Assembly (NCBI GenBank): GCA_023333565.1
Contig: JAJKFH010003165.1
Coordinates: 1,612,001-1,676,000, forward strand
Origin: Puffinus mauretanicus
Taxonomy: Eukaryota > Chordata > Aves > Procellariiformes > Procellariidae
DNA length: 64,000 bases
Reading direction: 5' to 3'
The notes under the pieces are model-generated. The model saw nothing but the letters and a program-made list of their open reading frames with translations, was not told the DNA's origin and did not search any database. This document shows positions 1 to 11,000 of the stretch, one piece after another. The position numbers and the translations under genes are program-made. Position 1 is the first letter of the stretch, and each line of letters opens with the position of its first letter.

Positions 1-1370
1 ATGTTTTAACTTGGGAGTCCAGAATTTAAGAACTATTGATGCAGTCAAGGACAGTTTGGGGTAATTGAAAGTAAAGAAGAAAAGGCACCATTATTTTTTG
101 CACTCAGGTTACCTCTAGGGCTGGCAATTAAAGCTTTTGGAGTGGTCAGAACATAGGAATACATGTACAAACAAAAGAGCAGCCCAAAATATTACAGGAA
201 GGTTCCTGATCAAAGATGTTTGAAAAGCACTGATCTACACAACTAGCAAACTTGCAGCAAAAAGTATGAATTTGGTCAGGAATCCAGTTGCAATACCTCC
301 CTTTTCACCCCTCTCTGTGACAAAACAAAATAAAAAAACCAGAACCCTGTTTGCAAGTTAGGTACAGATGACTTACGACTGAAAAATTATTTCCTGTCCC
401 ACTGATACCCCAAAACAATATTTACGTAAAGCTCTACAATTACCATCACTACTCTTAAGGCCAGGCCCAAGTGAGTCAGTCACCTTTTATTGCAACACTT
501 ACAGTCCACCACTCACTGCTTGCTATCATATTTCTGTATGCTCTCCTGTACCATCGGTACCATTTAAACCCTTCGGAAAGGCAGAAGGGAAGGCAGCAAG
601 GGTAGGAGAGCAGGGAGGGGGAATAAATCGAGCTACGCTACGAAAGTGCGGGGATGAAAATAAGATTTCAGAATTACTTTGCAGGTGTTCAGTCGAGAAC
701 GGAAGGCGGGAACCGAGTCCGACACTTCCAGAGCCCCTCGGCGGCTCCGCTCTCTACCTAACGCGAGAGCAAGGCCCCCACGGCCCGGGCTCCATCGCCT
801 CTTTATCACCCAGGCAGCGGGACGCCTCCGCCCCGCGGGGGTGAAGGCCCAGAGGCTCGCACAGAGCTGCTACGCGCACCCCCCAGCCCCGGGCACCCCT
901 CAGCCCCCGGTGGGTGTGCGGGGGAAGGGAGCCCAGCCCCGCCGGGGGGGCCGGGATCAGACGCCCGGGGGGCGATGACGGCAGCACAAGGACGGGGAGA
1001 GGAGAGGCCCGGCGGGGATGGGCACCGCCTCGCTTTGTCTCCCAGCCCGGTGACGGCAGGCGGCCCTCGCCCCGCGGCCTCTTCGCCTGCTCCCCCCCCC
1101 CCCGGGCCAGCGTCCGTTGCCGCAACAAGTGCTCCTAGCAGAGCCACCTCCCGCCCGCGCGAGCGCGCGGCCGGAAGGGGAGCGACCGGGGGCGCGCGCA
1201 ACGCCCAACGGGGAGCGTTAACGGCCGCAACGGCGGCGGGCCGGGCTCCGCGCCGGCCCCGCCCCCCGGCGCTCCCTCCTGCCCGCCGCGCCTGGCCGCT
1301 GCCCCGCGGCGGGACGAGGTGGGGGGAAGGGGGTGGGGGGCGGCGGGCAGGGTCACGCGCGGCGGGTCAC
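1..1370 (-). other. MSL3: MSL3 intron 1 (5' part, continues off the left edge)
   Basis: This is inferred to be intronic because the exon 1 splice donor is at 1370 and the next MSL3 exon (expected to begin IVDVIV or similar) is not seen. The first ~600 bases are AT-rich and I see no gene or repeat in them. From about 700 the sequence becomes GC-rich and merges with the promoter CpG island. Several long ORFs here are by-products of low stop-codon density in GC-rich DNA. Confidence 0.75.
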
Positions 1371-1469
1371 CTTGGCATCATAGAGCACTTTGGCCTTGGT
1401 GGGGTCGGGCTCGAAGCAGAGAACTCTCTCCCCCCGGTGGAACTTAAATTTCATTCCCCGCGAGGTCAT
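1371..1469 (-). CDS. MSL3: MSL3 coding exon 1 (partial gene): start of the chromo-barrel domain of the MSL-complex subunit
   Basis: Read on the minus strand, this exon encodes 33 residues running from [16 protein letters not shown] through [16 protein letters not shown]. From memory this matches the N terminus of vertebrate MSL3 almost residue for residue, with one fewer residue before the conserved GMKFKF. A splice donor (AAG then GTGACC) follows at 1371/1370, the same place the mammalian first exon ends, after DAK. MSL3 is a nuclear subunit of the MSL complex (MOF/KAT8, MSL1, MSL2). Its chromo barrel binds methylated histone tails and helps direct H4K16 acetylation. The tyrosine of VLYDAK is at the position of the first aromatic-cage residue known for the family. 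The remaining exons lie off the left edge. The second in-frame Met, at GMKF, has a better start context than the first. A minimal upstream ORF overlaps the start codon. Confidence 0.93.
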
Positions 1470-1480
1470 TTGTTCATCAT
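1466..1480 (-). promoter_or_regulatory. Four-codon upstream ORF overlapping the MSL3 start codon
   Basis: On the minus strand the leader reads GCGCCATGATGAACAAATGA. An ATG at 1480 (G at -3) opens a reading frame M-M-N-K-stop. Its TGA (1468-1466) overlaps the MSL3 ATG (1469-1467) in the arrangement AATGA. This geometry can support termination-reinitiation or leaky scanning. The MSL3 ATG itself has C at -3, a weak context, so the upstream frame could set translation rate or favour the second Met. The function is inferred; only the arrangement is seen. Confidence 0.6.
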
Positions 1481-1850
1481 GGCGCAAAGGAGAGGAGCCC
1501 CGCCCCCTCCGCGGGGGAGGTGCCGCGGCCGGCCCCGCCCCGCCCCTCGCGGCCCCCGGCTCCTCGGGCGGAGACGGGCGGGCAGGAGGGAGGGAGTTGG
1601 GACGCCGCGCCCGGCTTCCCCTGCCTTCCGCGGGTGAGCGGCGGCCGGCCGCGGCCGTTGCGGAGCCGGGCTGCCCTCCTGTGCCCGCCCCGCCGCCGGT
1701 CACGCGGGGTGCGTGGCATGGGTGGCTGGGAACCGGCTGCGGGAGGGGCGGTGGCGAGGGGACGCGTCCCTCCGGGCGGGAGGGCGGTCGCCTGCTCTGG
1801 GCTAGGGGTGCCTGGGCTGGGTGAGGCGAGGGCAAGTCACCCGGCTTTGC

Positions 1851-4150
1851 TGCCCGTGCTGGCGGTACCCCACCGGCCCGTGAGCGTGGGCGTGCGCTGG
1901 GTGTGCCCGCCTGCGGAGCGGTGTGCTGGAGAGCTTAAGTGCACCCCAAGAACGACCGCTGCCCTTCTCTCCCTTACTGCTTCCCCTAAACATCACCACA
2001 CAGTTCCCATTCGTTACCCTGTTTCTTGTGTTCTCTGCTACACAAAGAACTGCCCTGTACTCCCAAGATGGCTATTTCCACATTGTAACCTCGCTCAAGG
2101 TTTGTTTTCCTCTCTATTGTTCTTTCAGCCTTTCTGCAAGAAAATAAACTAGAAATAAATAGGGTATTGGACTAGAAATTCAATTACCTAGAGTTTGATT
2201 TATCTTTCCAATGTTCAATTTCAAATTCTTCGAGTCTCAAACGGTGCAAATAGTGGAAGTAATCAAAATCAATTCACATTTTTCTTGCCCATGTACTTTA
2301 CGCTGAACTGATGCTTGGAAGGGACTGGGGTTCAGTCAGGAGAATACTGCAATTTCCCACACGATGTTTTTAGATGCTCCCTCAGGCTATTGCAGGTTTG
2401 ATGCATTTCTGATTTACACGAGACCATGATAGAGCCAGGAGGCCTGTGCTTAGCCAGCCTTGTAGAAAGACCGGTTAATTTGTGATTATTTAGCATTTCT
2501 GAAGTTGCTTTTCTGTAAAAGCTGTTCAGGAGGTGGATGACTCTAAACAGAGGAAGGCAACTGTGCAACTGAGCATACACTAGACCAGTGCTAATGGGAA
2601 GAGAAGTTTAAAGCCTCCTGTCTTCCAGTCCCTGAGGCTGATAGCAAAGCTGGAAACTGGCAGGAATGCCATGGGAAAGAACAGGGGGCTGCTAGTGTAT
2701 TACCAGAAGGTTTCTGAAGGGAAAAGGTGATAGCAAATGCCCAGAAAACAAGATTCTGAGAGGATGACTGCTCCCTGGGATAGGATGGACCGAGTACTCA
2801 ATTTCTTTTGATTCAAAACTTACGTATTTTTTATAGTGGGGATGGTGGGAAAAACCTGCAAACTTGCTGCTAAGACAGGGTGGCATGAGAGAAGCCACTT
2901 GATAGAAGAGAAAGAGTGTGAGAAAATAAAGGAAGTGTCCCTGAAATTGTTCAGAGCGTGCTGCTGCTTAGGTTAAGAAACAGGCTCCAAAAATGTATGG
3001 ATGCAATGTCAATTACAGAAAGTGTTACTGAAGTTCCCTTTTTTTAAAGAAAAGGGAAATGGTGCTGGACACTTGCAGAATAAAGCTGCTTCCAAGGGAT
3101 TACCATGCTTTAAAAAATGGGGGGAAAAAAAAAGCAGGGGAAGGAGAACAGCAAACTTTTGCTTCTGTCCCTGCCTCCAACCTGGTGGTAAGAGTACTCA
3201 CACAAGAGGAGCCTCCCACCATTTCTGCACAAACCACCTCATGTATTTCCACACTGTCTCCTTGATTTCCCCTTTCCCTTCCTCCCCACTGGTCTCCACT
3301 CGCAGACTCTGCTTCTCATTTGTCTTGTCTCAGCCTCTCCTAGTTCACCCCAGCCCACTTTCATGGCTCCCACCCAAGGTACTCCTCAAGCCTCGTGACT
3401 CAAATTTCTTCTCACTTAGGTTTCCTAATACATATATACAGGTCTCTGCCACAGCAGTTGAGGTCCAGTTATTGCCCTGTCTCCCCCTCCCTGCTCCCAC
3501 ACTCGGATACGTGCACATGTGCATCTGCCCTTATCTCCCTGAGCCACCTTGCTGTAGATGGTCCTTGCCAGCAGATCCCTGCCCCTGCCAGATCTCCCAC
3601 CAAGGGTCCTGCTTTCGCCGGGTTTTTAAAAACCTGGACGTGGGCTGTGCTTAACTAAGATCCACGCAGAGGGAGCCCCGAGAGCAGAAAGGCAGGCACG
3701 TTTACGAAAAACTGGCCCTCTGATAGTGCTACCCAGGCAATGCCTAGGTCTACCAGGAGATTAAATGCAGAACATCAGTTTTTCAAAGGTACCGAGTTCT
3801 CCACAACGAGGACTACCAAACGGCTGTGCAAAACCAAAAAGAGCAATGGCCACTTGGAAAATGGTGGTTGTGCGCATGCATGTACATACTGCCTGCACAA
3901 CGCCTGTGATGAGTTGTACCTGCCATGTACAGCACATAAACAGATAGCAGATTTAGCAAAGCTTGAAATATAGGTCCTCGTTTGTATCCGGCAAGTCTGT
4001 TACAAAAAGAAATCAAAGGCAGCAGGGCTCTGTCAGGCGCAGCGTCTTTGGGTTCAACGTCCCAAATGCCGAGGAACGGGGAGAGTAGTGAGGGCTGGGA
4101 GCGTCCAGTGGAGCAGGGCTTGTTCAACATCGCTGAGCCAGGGGATGAGC
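1851..4150. other. Intergenic stretch without a recognised gene
   Basis: No conserved protein, RNA gene or recognisable repeat was seen. ORFs of up to 217 codons around 3000-3660 have low-complexity, non-conserved translations and no domain I recognise. Confidence 0.6.
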
Positions 4151-4449
4151 TGACCCGCCGCATATTTTGAAGAGATTCCCAGAACACGGCATTGCTTCCA
4201 GGAAAGAAAAGCGGTTTTACAGCTCCTCTGGGAAAGGGAGCAGCCCTGGAGAGGAGACCCTCAGGGAGACAGAGCGGCCCGGGAGAGGAGACCCCTGCCT
4301 GCTGTCAAGCAGCCCCTGCCAAAGAGCACCCCACCGGATCATGAGGGCTAAGGGTTTCTCGAGGAAGTGTTTCAACTGCCTGCCTTACTGCAGGCTCAAA
4401 AAACACATTGCAGAGAGCCCCGCGGTCACGCAGTTTTTATTTAAACAAC

Positions 4450-4870
4450 GCAACACCCGGCGTTTGTTGAAGGGAAAAGGAGCGGGCGCCCCCCGCGCCT
4501 CCACCGCACAAGATGGAGGCGGCCTCCGCGGGCCCGCAAGGCATGCTGGGAGCTGTAGTCCGGCGGTGGGGAGCCGCGGGGCCGCTCGGGCAGGGGTCGC
4601 TCCCTCGCCCCGCGGGGAAGAGACGGCAGGTTCTCGCAAAGAGAAGTATTCGGGGCGGTGTCCTGCCTCGTCCCTTTCTGCGCAGCGGTTTGGGGAAGAC
4701 CGAGTCTTAGGCTGGCCGGGGAAGAGGGGTGCCAGCGGCAGCAGGCGGTGCCCGGGCCCGTGTGGAGAGGCGACGGCAAGCCGGGGCTGTGGGCAGGCCG
4801 CCGCGCTGCCCGGCGGGTTGTGGGCCCTCGCCGGCGTCGTGGGGCAGCAGCGGCCGGCGTGAGCTGCGGT
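4450..4870. promoter_or_regulatory. Orphan CpG island with ZNF143-like and YY1-like sites
   Basis: A compact CpG-rich block separate from the MSL3 island. At 4541-4559 the minus strand reads ACTACAGCTCCCAGCATGC, close to the ZNF143/STAF (SBS) consensus ACTACAATTCCCAGAATGC that marks TATA-less promoters. At 4509-4521 the plus strand reads CAAGATGGAGGCG, close to the YY1 consensus AAGATGGCGGC, which usually sits in sense orientation just downstream of a start site. Together they suggest a genuine rightward promoter, possibly bidirectional. A possible plus-strand donor lies at 4859 (GGC then GTGAGC) and a good minus-strand donor at 4889/4888 (GACAG then GTAACT). No known gene was matched. It could serve a non-coding RNA, a small gene, or an alternative upstream start for MSL3. 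Confidence 0.6.
4541..4559 (-). promoter_or_regulatory. ZNF143/STAF-type binding motif
   Basis: The 19-base match differs from the canonical motif at the two central variable bases and one base near the end. The rigid core CTCCCAGCATGC and the flank ACTACA are intact. The site lies 20-50 bases from the YY1-like element, the spacing range seen in many CpG-island promoters. Confidence 0.6.
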
Positions 4871-5099
4871 GTGGGTTTGGGGAGTTACCTGTCATCCTTC
4901 GGGTTGCTGCTAGGCAAAGGGGCCAATGCCTGCCTGCAAACTGCTCTGTGCAGAGCTTTCCCTGCCACAGTGTATGTAACCTTAATTCTACCCCCGTGTC
5001 TGCTGTTACTAGGCATCTACTTACACCGGTAACTTCTTGTTTTCTGCACCTGCTGGCAAAAAAAAGTGACAGCACCTTAGAATATGTCATAAATACGTA

Positions 5100-8000
5100 G
5101 ATACATTTGTGGTGTGAAAACCACACAGTCGGTGATAAAAGGTGAAAACAATCATCAAGTTTGTTCAGGTTTCCACTAAAGAGTTTCCAAGGTACTGCTG
5201 TTCAAGCTGACTATTGAGGATGTAGTGAAGGTCCTGTGCATCCAGAGCACAAATTGCAAAAGTGAATTTCCAGAAGTAGTGGTGGGGAGACAGACGCACA
5301 CATTGCTTATAGTTAACAGTAAATTAGGTAGTAATTATAGGTTGGTCTAAGTCATATTAAACCATAGAATGTAGAATCTCTAAGAAACGATAAAGGTGCT
5401 TCTCAAACACTAGCAGGTCACCAACCGAAATACACGTATTTGCAAGACATGTTGGCTAAGGGGTTCACTACCTATTTCATCAATGTTTTCTTTTTGTCTG
5501 GAGAAAAGAATACTACATAAGACATGAGTGAGCCCTATGAATATGATTACGTTTCAAAAAAAGAAGTCTAGAGTGATGCTTTCCAACAAAGTCCCAGCTA
5601 AAAGGATGCCTAAAGCAGTGATCAAAGTTGCAATCTTACGCTGTGTTTGAGATTTTGTGTTTAATAAATAAACAGCTTTGCTTTCAAGAAAGACCAGTTC
5701 AATCAATAACATCTCCTAAAGCGAACAAACTGCATTATCCTAAATACTGGCTAACTGCTTGGGTCAAAAAGAGGCAAGGCATTTAGCGGAAGTCTGTTAT
5801 ATATGGATATTTGTAATTGTTGAACTTGTAATATCCTAAAGACATACCCAGTTAGTCTGACAAGATGTAATATGCATAGCTGTGTTAGTTGTTACTGTTT
5901 GAATCTTCCCTGATTTTCATTATTTTGCCTGGGACTGCTGTTAGGATGGCAGGTATGTAGTTACCTGGGTTATCTTAACTGGTCCAGTACTTAGCCCACA
6001 GACATTGAATGGGAAGACACATCAGTTGAGGGCAGTAGAGGCAAGTGGTGTTTGTATGAACTCCAGCATCCACAGTGTTAGTATGCTTCCTATAAATGCT
6101 GGTGAAACTTCAATTACACTTAACCAATCAAATTTTTTTATCCCTGTAATGAGTCTGTCTTTAAAATTCCTCCTTCATTTTTCAGGCTGGAAATTGCAAG
6201 CAGAAATTTTTAAGCATTCTGAGGGTATTTTGGCTTCGTGAGGCTCTCATCACATTGCCCAGATTGGAATCCCTTAAGATTGTGTAACTTTCTTCCTAAA
6301 CAGTCATCACCTGCACAGGTTCTCTTGTATGTTTTGTTTGTTAGAAAACAAAATTATTTGTTTTGGAGTTTATCAGGGGAAGAGAGTACATTAGTTTTGG
6401 CAGAGTGACATTCTTCCTTTTTGCCCACTCATTTTTCACAAGTAATTATAACCAGTAGTCCTAGGATTAGCATCATGGAAGTTTCCCCTTTAATATTACA
6501 GGACACTCAGAGGAAGCAGAGGACATCTACAGTGAGCAGAGGAGGCAGTTAGAATCAAAGCACACCTCACAAGAAATAGATGGTAACCCTTTGAGAATAT
6601 TTTACTGCATAACGATCTTGCTGGATTGCAATACAGATAATACAATTCCGATGTGTGTCTGCACATTTAATGAAGTAATGGCCCAGTTGTCCTCTCCCTG
6701 AAGTTAATACAAATTAGCTTGAACAGCAACATAATGCTATCCTTGATTCTTTGAGGTAATCCTCAAAAAGGTCAAATGGTAAATGTTTAATAAGGGGAAC
6801 ACACTTCTCCAGTATCTTTAGATTATGTATAGAGATATATAGAAATACTGAACTATTTGCTTCATTTTATTAAGGCAAACCCTGTTGCTTTCAAACCTCC
6901 TAAAGTTAATCCTGGGTGTTTACACTCATTTCTGCTGTTTACATTGGCTTCATAAACCTTCAGCATAGACAGAGAAGAAGAAGTAAGGATTATTCCATGA
7001 AACAGCTCGAGAGAGAAATCCTGACATCACTTAAATGAAGCATACTTCCTGCTTCAACATAATTAAATTGTGAGATCTTAAAAATAAAAACAAAGAAAAA
7101 AAACCAAACCAAAACCTAATTTACTGTAAAGCTACAGACATCTCTGGGATAAAAAAGGGCTTTGCTTCTATACGCTACAGATGAGGAGATTATTGTTACT
7201 TATGAAGGACATTCCTCCTGATGTTCTTGTTTGGGTATCTGTTTGAAACTGAGAAGTCTCAGCAAAGCAATTGTTGCTTCTAGGGACAAAACTAACATTT
7301 GTTCTGCACAAGGGGAAAAAAGAAATCTTTATTGGTTCTGAGGCCCTCAAGGATTTCAGCAGAATGGTATAGCCTTAGTGTCACAAGTGTGCCTTCTGCC
7401 ATCCCGCTGAAGGTAAAAGCAGATTCTTGCCATTGGGCTATGTTTATAATACCAACTGAAACAAGTGAAGGACTGCTCTCTGGCCAGGTGCCAAGACCTG
7501 GCCACATCCACTTTGCAAAGCAATTGTTTCCCTTCCGTGGACCTAAGACACAACCATTAGTATGTTTGTGCTTTTTTTGTTGGCTGTTTCTTTTCCTGAA
7601 AAAAAAAAAAGCTTATCAGAGTGATGTTTTCATAGTATGAAGCTGAGAACATGTACTCCGTGCCCTGGAGAGTCTGAGGGTGGTGAAAAAAGATGATGCT
7701 GGGCATGGGAAGGGTGAAGGAGGGAGGCTGATATGGCATTTGCCTGGTGCATGCTGCCCGCTGGAGTGGGCTGCACATGCACCATCTCCTGATCTGGACA
7801 CTGTCGGACAGCGCTGGTTGACACGAGCCAAACCTTTTCCAGGACACATGCTTGCAGTTAAACATAACAGGCAATTAGCAGCCCAGTGCTTAAGCTCATT
7901 TCCAGGCCCACTTTTTTCTCAGGCTGTAGATATAGCTTTAGAGTCCTTTGGCAAAACCCATTATACTGCATGTGATCAGCAGAGATGTCTTTAATTTTAG

Positions 8001-11000
8001 AAGGTCTCAGGCCAGGGTTCCCTAAAGCAGCTTAAGAAGTTTCTGCCGCTGGCTGTTTTCTTCCCCACCACCGTCAGCTGTCTTGGCACAGCTGTGTGCG
8101 CAGCAAGGAGGCTGATCTGAAGATGGGTTGAGACCTTATAGCTGTAGCAAAACTGAGCGGGGACTTGGGCTGAAATACAAACAACGTATAGTAACAAATA
8201 TTCTTAAAAAAAAAAAAAGACTTAAATAACTGCAGGTGGACATCCCAATTACATTTGACTTCAATGTTTTTGCCTTGGTTTCTGTCTTGTAAAATGCTAA
8301 GAATACTGCAAGGGAACTAAAGCTAAAACTTTCACACCCTTCTGGTTTAAATGGACCATGCAGCAATCATGGAGTGTGAAACGCTGCTGGCATCAAGGCA
8401 TGAAGCCTGCAGGCATCCAGGCAGCAGGCTGTACAATCCTTGGGCCTTCAGCTGTATTTGCAGTTTTATTTTCAGATTTGCCCTTCGGTGGCCCAAGACT
8501 CTTAGGAGGCTCTGCGCACACTTTGAGAGAAGCTTGATCACAGTAGCGGAGTGGGGTCAGTGAAGCTGTAGAAGTATTTGGAAATAAAAAAGGATGATAT
8601 ATTCATAATCACAAGTAATTCAATGGGTGTTCATTAAGGCTTTACAAATGCTCAACCCCATCCATATAGGATAAATATAAGGAAAATATACAAAACTTTG
8701 CCGTCTTCTTGCAGGGATCAGTTATCATTTTGCATTTCTATTACAGGGGAAGAAGTAGAAATAAGGTATTTATACATACCACATACCGTGGAAATGAATT
8801 GTCTGTGGTATAAAAGGCACTCTTTCTGGGCATTAGGATTGTGCATACTTTTCTTGGGAAAAAAATGACTCTCTTGGAATGCAAACCTCCCTTATTCCTG
8901 GCCTTCGCACTGCGGCATCATAAATAACGCAGTAAGCTGCTGCCCCGAAGTCAGGAGCTTGGAAAGAAAAAAGAAAATACAAATCCTATGGCTGCCTTGG
9001 TGTCCAGAGAAGTGCTGAGCAAGGCAGGGTGTAAGAAGGCATGTGCAATTCCAGTGGGAAGGGAACAACTCCCATCACTGCTAGGTGGATGAGCATTTTG
9101 TGGCTAAGCAGAAGCAGCCTGTGCCAGACAGAGCAGAAGGCACCCCATGCTCCCAAACTGAAGGCAGAAGCAGCCATTTGCTGGACGTGGAGCACGGCTG
9201 GGCTGCGCTCCAGCGCGCATCCCCCTGGCTGTTGGAGCGGGTTGCCCAGGGTATGAGGAGCACTGCCTTAGAAGTCAGCCTTTTCCATTCTGCAGTGCCC
9301 ACAGCACAGAAGGGTGGTTTTTTGGTTTCTTCTTCTTGGTAAAGCCACTCCCTGGGTACTGGTGGTTGCAGGGAGGCAGTCCCTTGATGTGGTGTGCAGA
9401 AAAGTCCTCGAGTTCAGGCAGCTGCAGAGACTGAGGTGAAATCCTTGACTTTTGGAGGGGATCTCAGGATGCACACATGGCTCTTGTTTTCCTCTTTAAT
9501 ATGAGCTCTGTAACCCCAGCAATTCTGCTCTTCTCCACCCCCCATTTCCTGTTTTAACATTTTGACTCCTTTCCCTCTTTCGTTGTATCATTTTTTGTCT
9601 CCCACAACCATTTGCTTTTCCTCAGGTCTTTTTCCCACCCATGTCCCATGTTTGTGAGGTGGGGAGAGATGAAATGGCATTTTGTTTTATAAAGAAATGG
9701 GTTGATATCTCTCCCTGGCACGGAAAATCAGTGACAAAATTTGCATCTGCATTTTCACCTGAGCCTCTTTTTTGTTCCCATTCAGCTTTCCAAATAAGAA
9801 GCTTGAGAGCATCTCCCTGAGGCTTTCTGGAATGCTCAGGAAAGACTCCCAGCAAAAGAAATTCCATGTAAGCAACTTCCACCCTGCCCATGCCACAGCT
9901 TCTGGTCTCCCTTTGTAGCCTTCAGCTCCCCACACCTCCCACCCACCTCGTTGGAGTGCAATGTTCCCATTAATGTTCTTTGGATGTAAGGGTTTTTGCA
10001 CGACTCAGAAAGGGAAGGGTGAGCACATGCACAGGGTCAAGATTTTTCCTCATGTAGCTGTAGGAGTATAAACTGGCAATTCATTAAAGTAAATGATACA
10101 AAAATCTGGCCCTGTGCACTCATTCAAAGGGTCAGAAAAGTTGATGTGAAGTACAGGTGAGTGAATTGCACCTTCTCTTGAACTATGAAATTACCTTTTG
10201 CAAAGAGAGGCATGTCCTCATGTTGCCAAACATACTGCATACATTCAGTTGATACGCTGATACAATAAAGTCTTTCTTTTCGTATGCCCATTCTTTTGCT
10301 AAGCTCTATTTCTCATGGTCATCTTATTCCAAAGTGTAAAGAAGGGGAGAGACTTTAAAAAATAAATACCTGAGATAAAAAGATACAATATGGTCTTTTA
10401 TTCCGTAAGGTTACTCAGTCAACATGTTCTGTTCCTCCCTTTGCTTCTGTACCTGTACATTGAACGAGTCAGACAAAGCAAAGTTTCTGAAGTCAAGGCA
10501 CAGAGTGTCGTTGAAATATGATTTAGCATTCCTGAAAGGTTTAGCTGTCTGTAGTACAACAGGATCTGGACTATGCAACTTGTGGAACATCAATGTAAAA
10601 AAGTTACCAAGGTAACCTTTGGAAGACACAAATAACAGTGCCTGCTATAATGAAGGCATTTCCATGAAGCATTCTTGACAGTTTTTCATCTGACATGACA
10701 AGAGTACTTCTGAATTATTTATGAATGAGCTGACATGGCAAATTCCATATTGAGGAAATTGTTTCTTAACTTAATCTACTTTTATTCTTTTCATTAAAGA
10801 AATAATGGTGGAGGTAAGGTTGATTTTAAAGTTTTAAATTCACCCTTTCACGTGTTTGTAATTTGTCCAGTAGTTTGACATTTTTCATGCTTTATTTGAC
10901 CCATATGCTTTTAAGTGACTTTTTTTATCATTCACAAAAGTCTATTAGGCATCTCCTGAGTTATTTAGACCCTGAACATAAATTTCTGTAGTTAAAACAG

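Larger units (their letters stand above)
700..1850. promoter_or_regulatory. CpG-island promoter of MSL3
   Basis: GC-rich, CpG-dense stretch surrounding MSL3 exon 1 with many GGGCGG-type (Sp1-like) boxes and no clear TATA box. This is the usual architecture of a broadly expressed housekeeping promoter. Transcription of MSL3 runs leftward, so its start is expected at about 1480-1750. The boundaries are visual estimates. Confidence 0.75.

Noticed and set aside
975..2152. Long plus-strand frames (220 and 210 codons) across the MSL3 CpG island
   Set aside because: They are low-complexity translations in GC-rich DNA and antisense to the recognised MSL3 exon.
4167..4862. A 231-codon plus-strand frame across the orphan CpG island
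   Set aside because: There is no recognisable domain, it begins upstream of the promoter motifs, and its composition follows GC content. A spliced transcript could still start here.
9215..9275. A CR1-like phrase (GGAGCGGGTTGCCCAGGG)
   Set aside because: The match is only about 18 bases, with no CR1 text on either side, so chance is likely.
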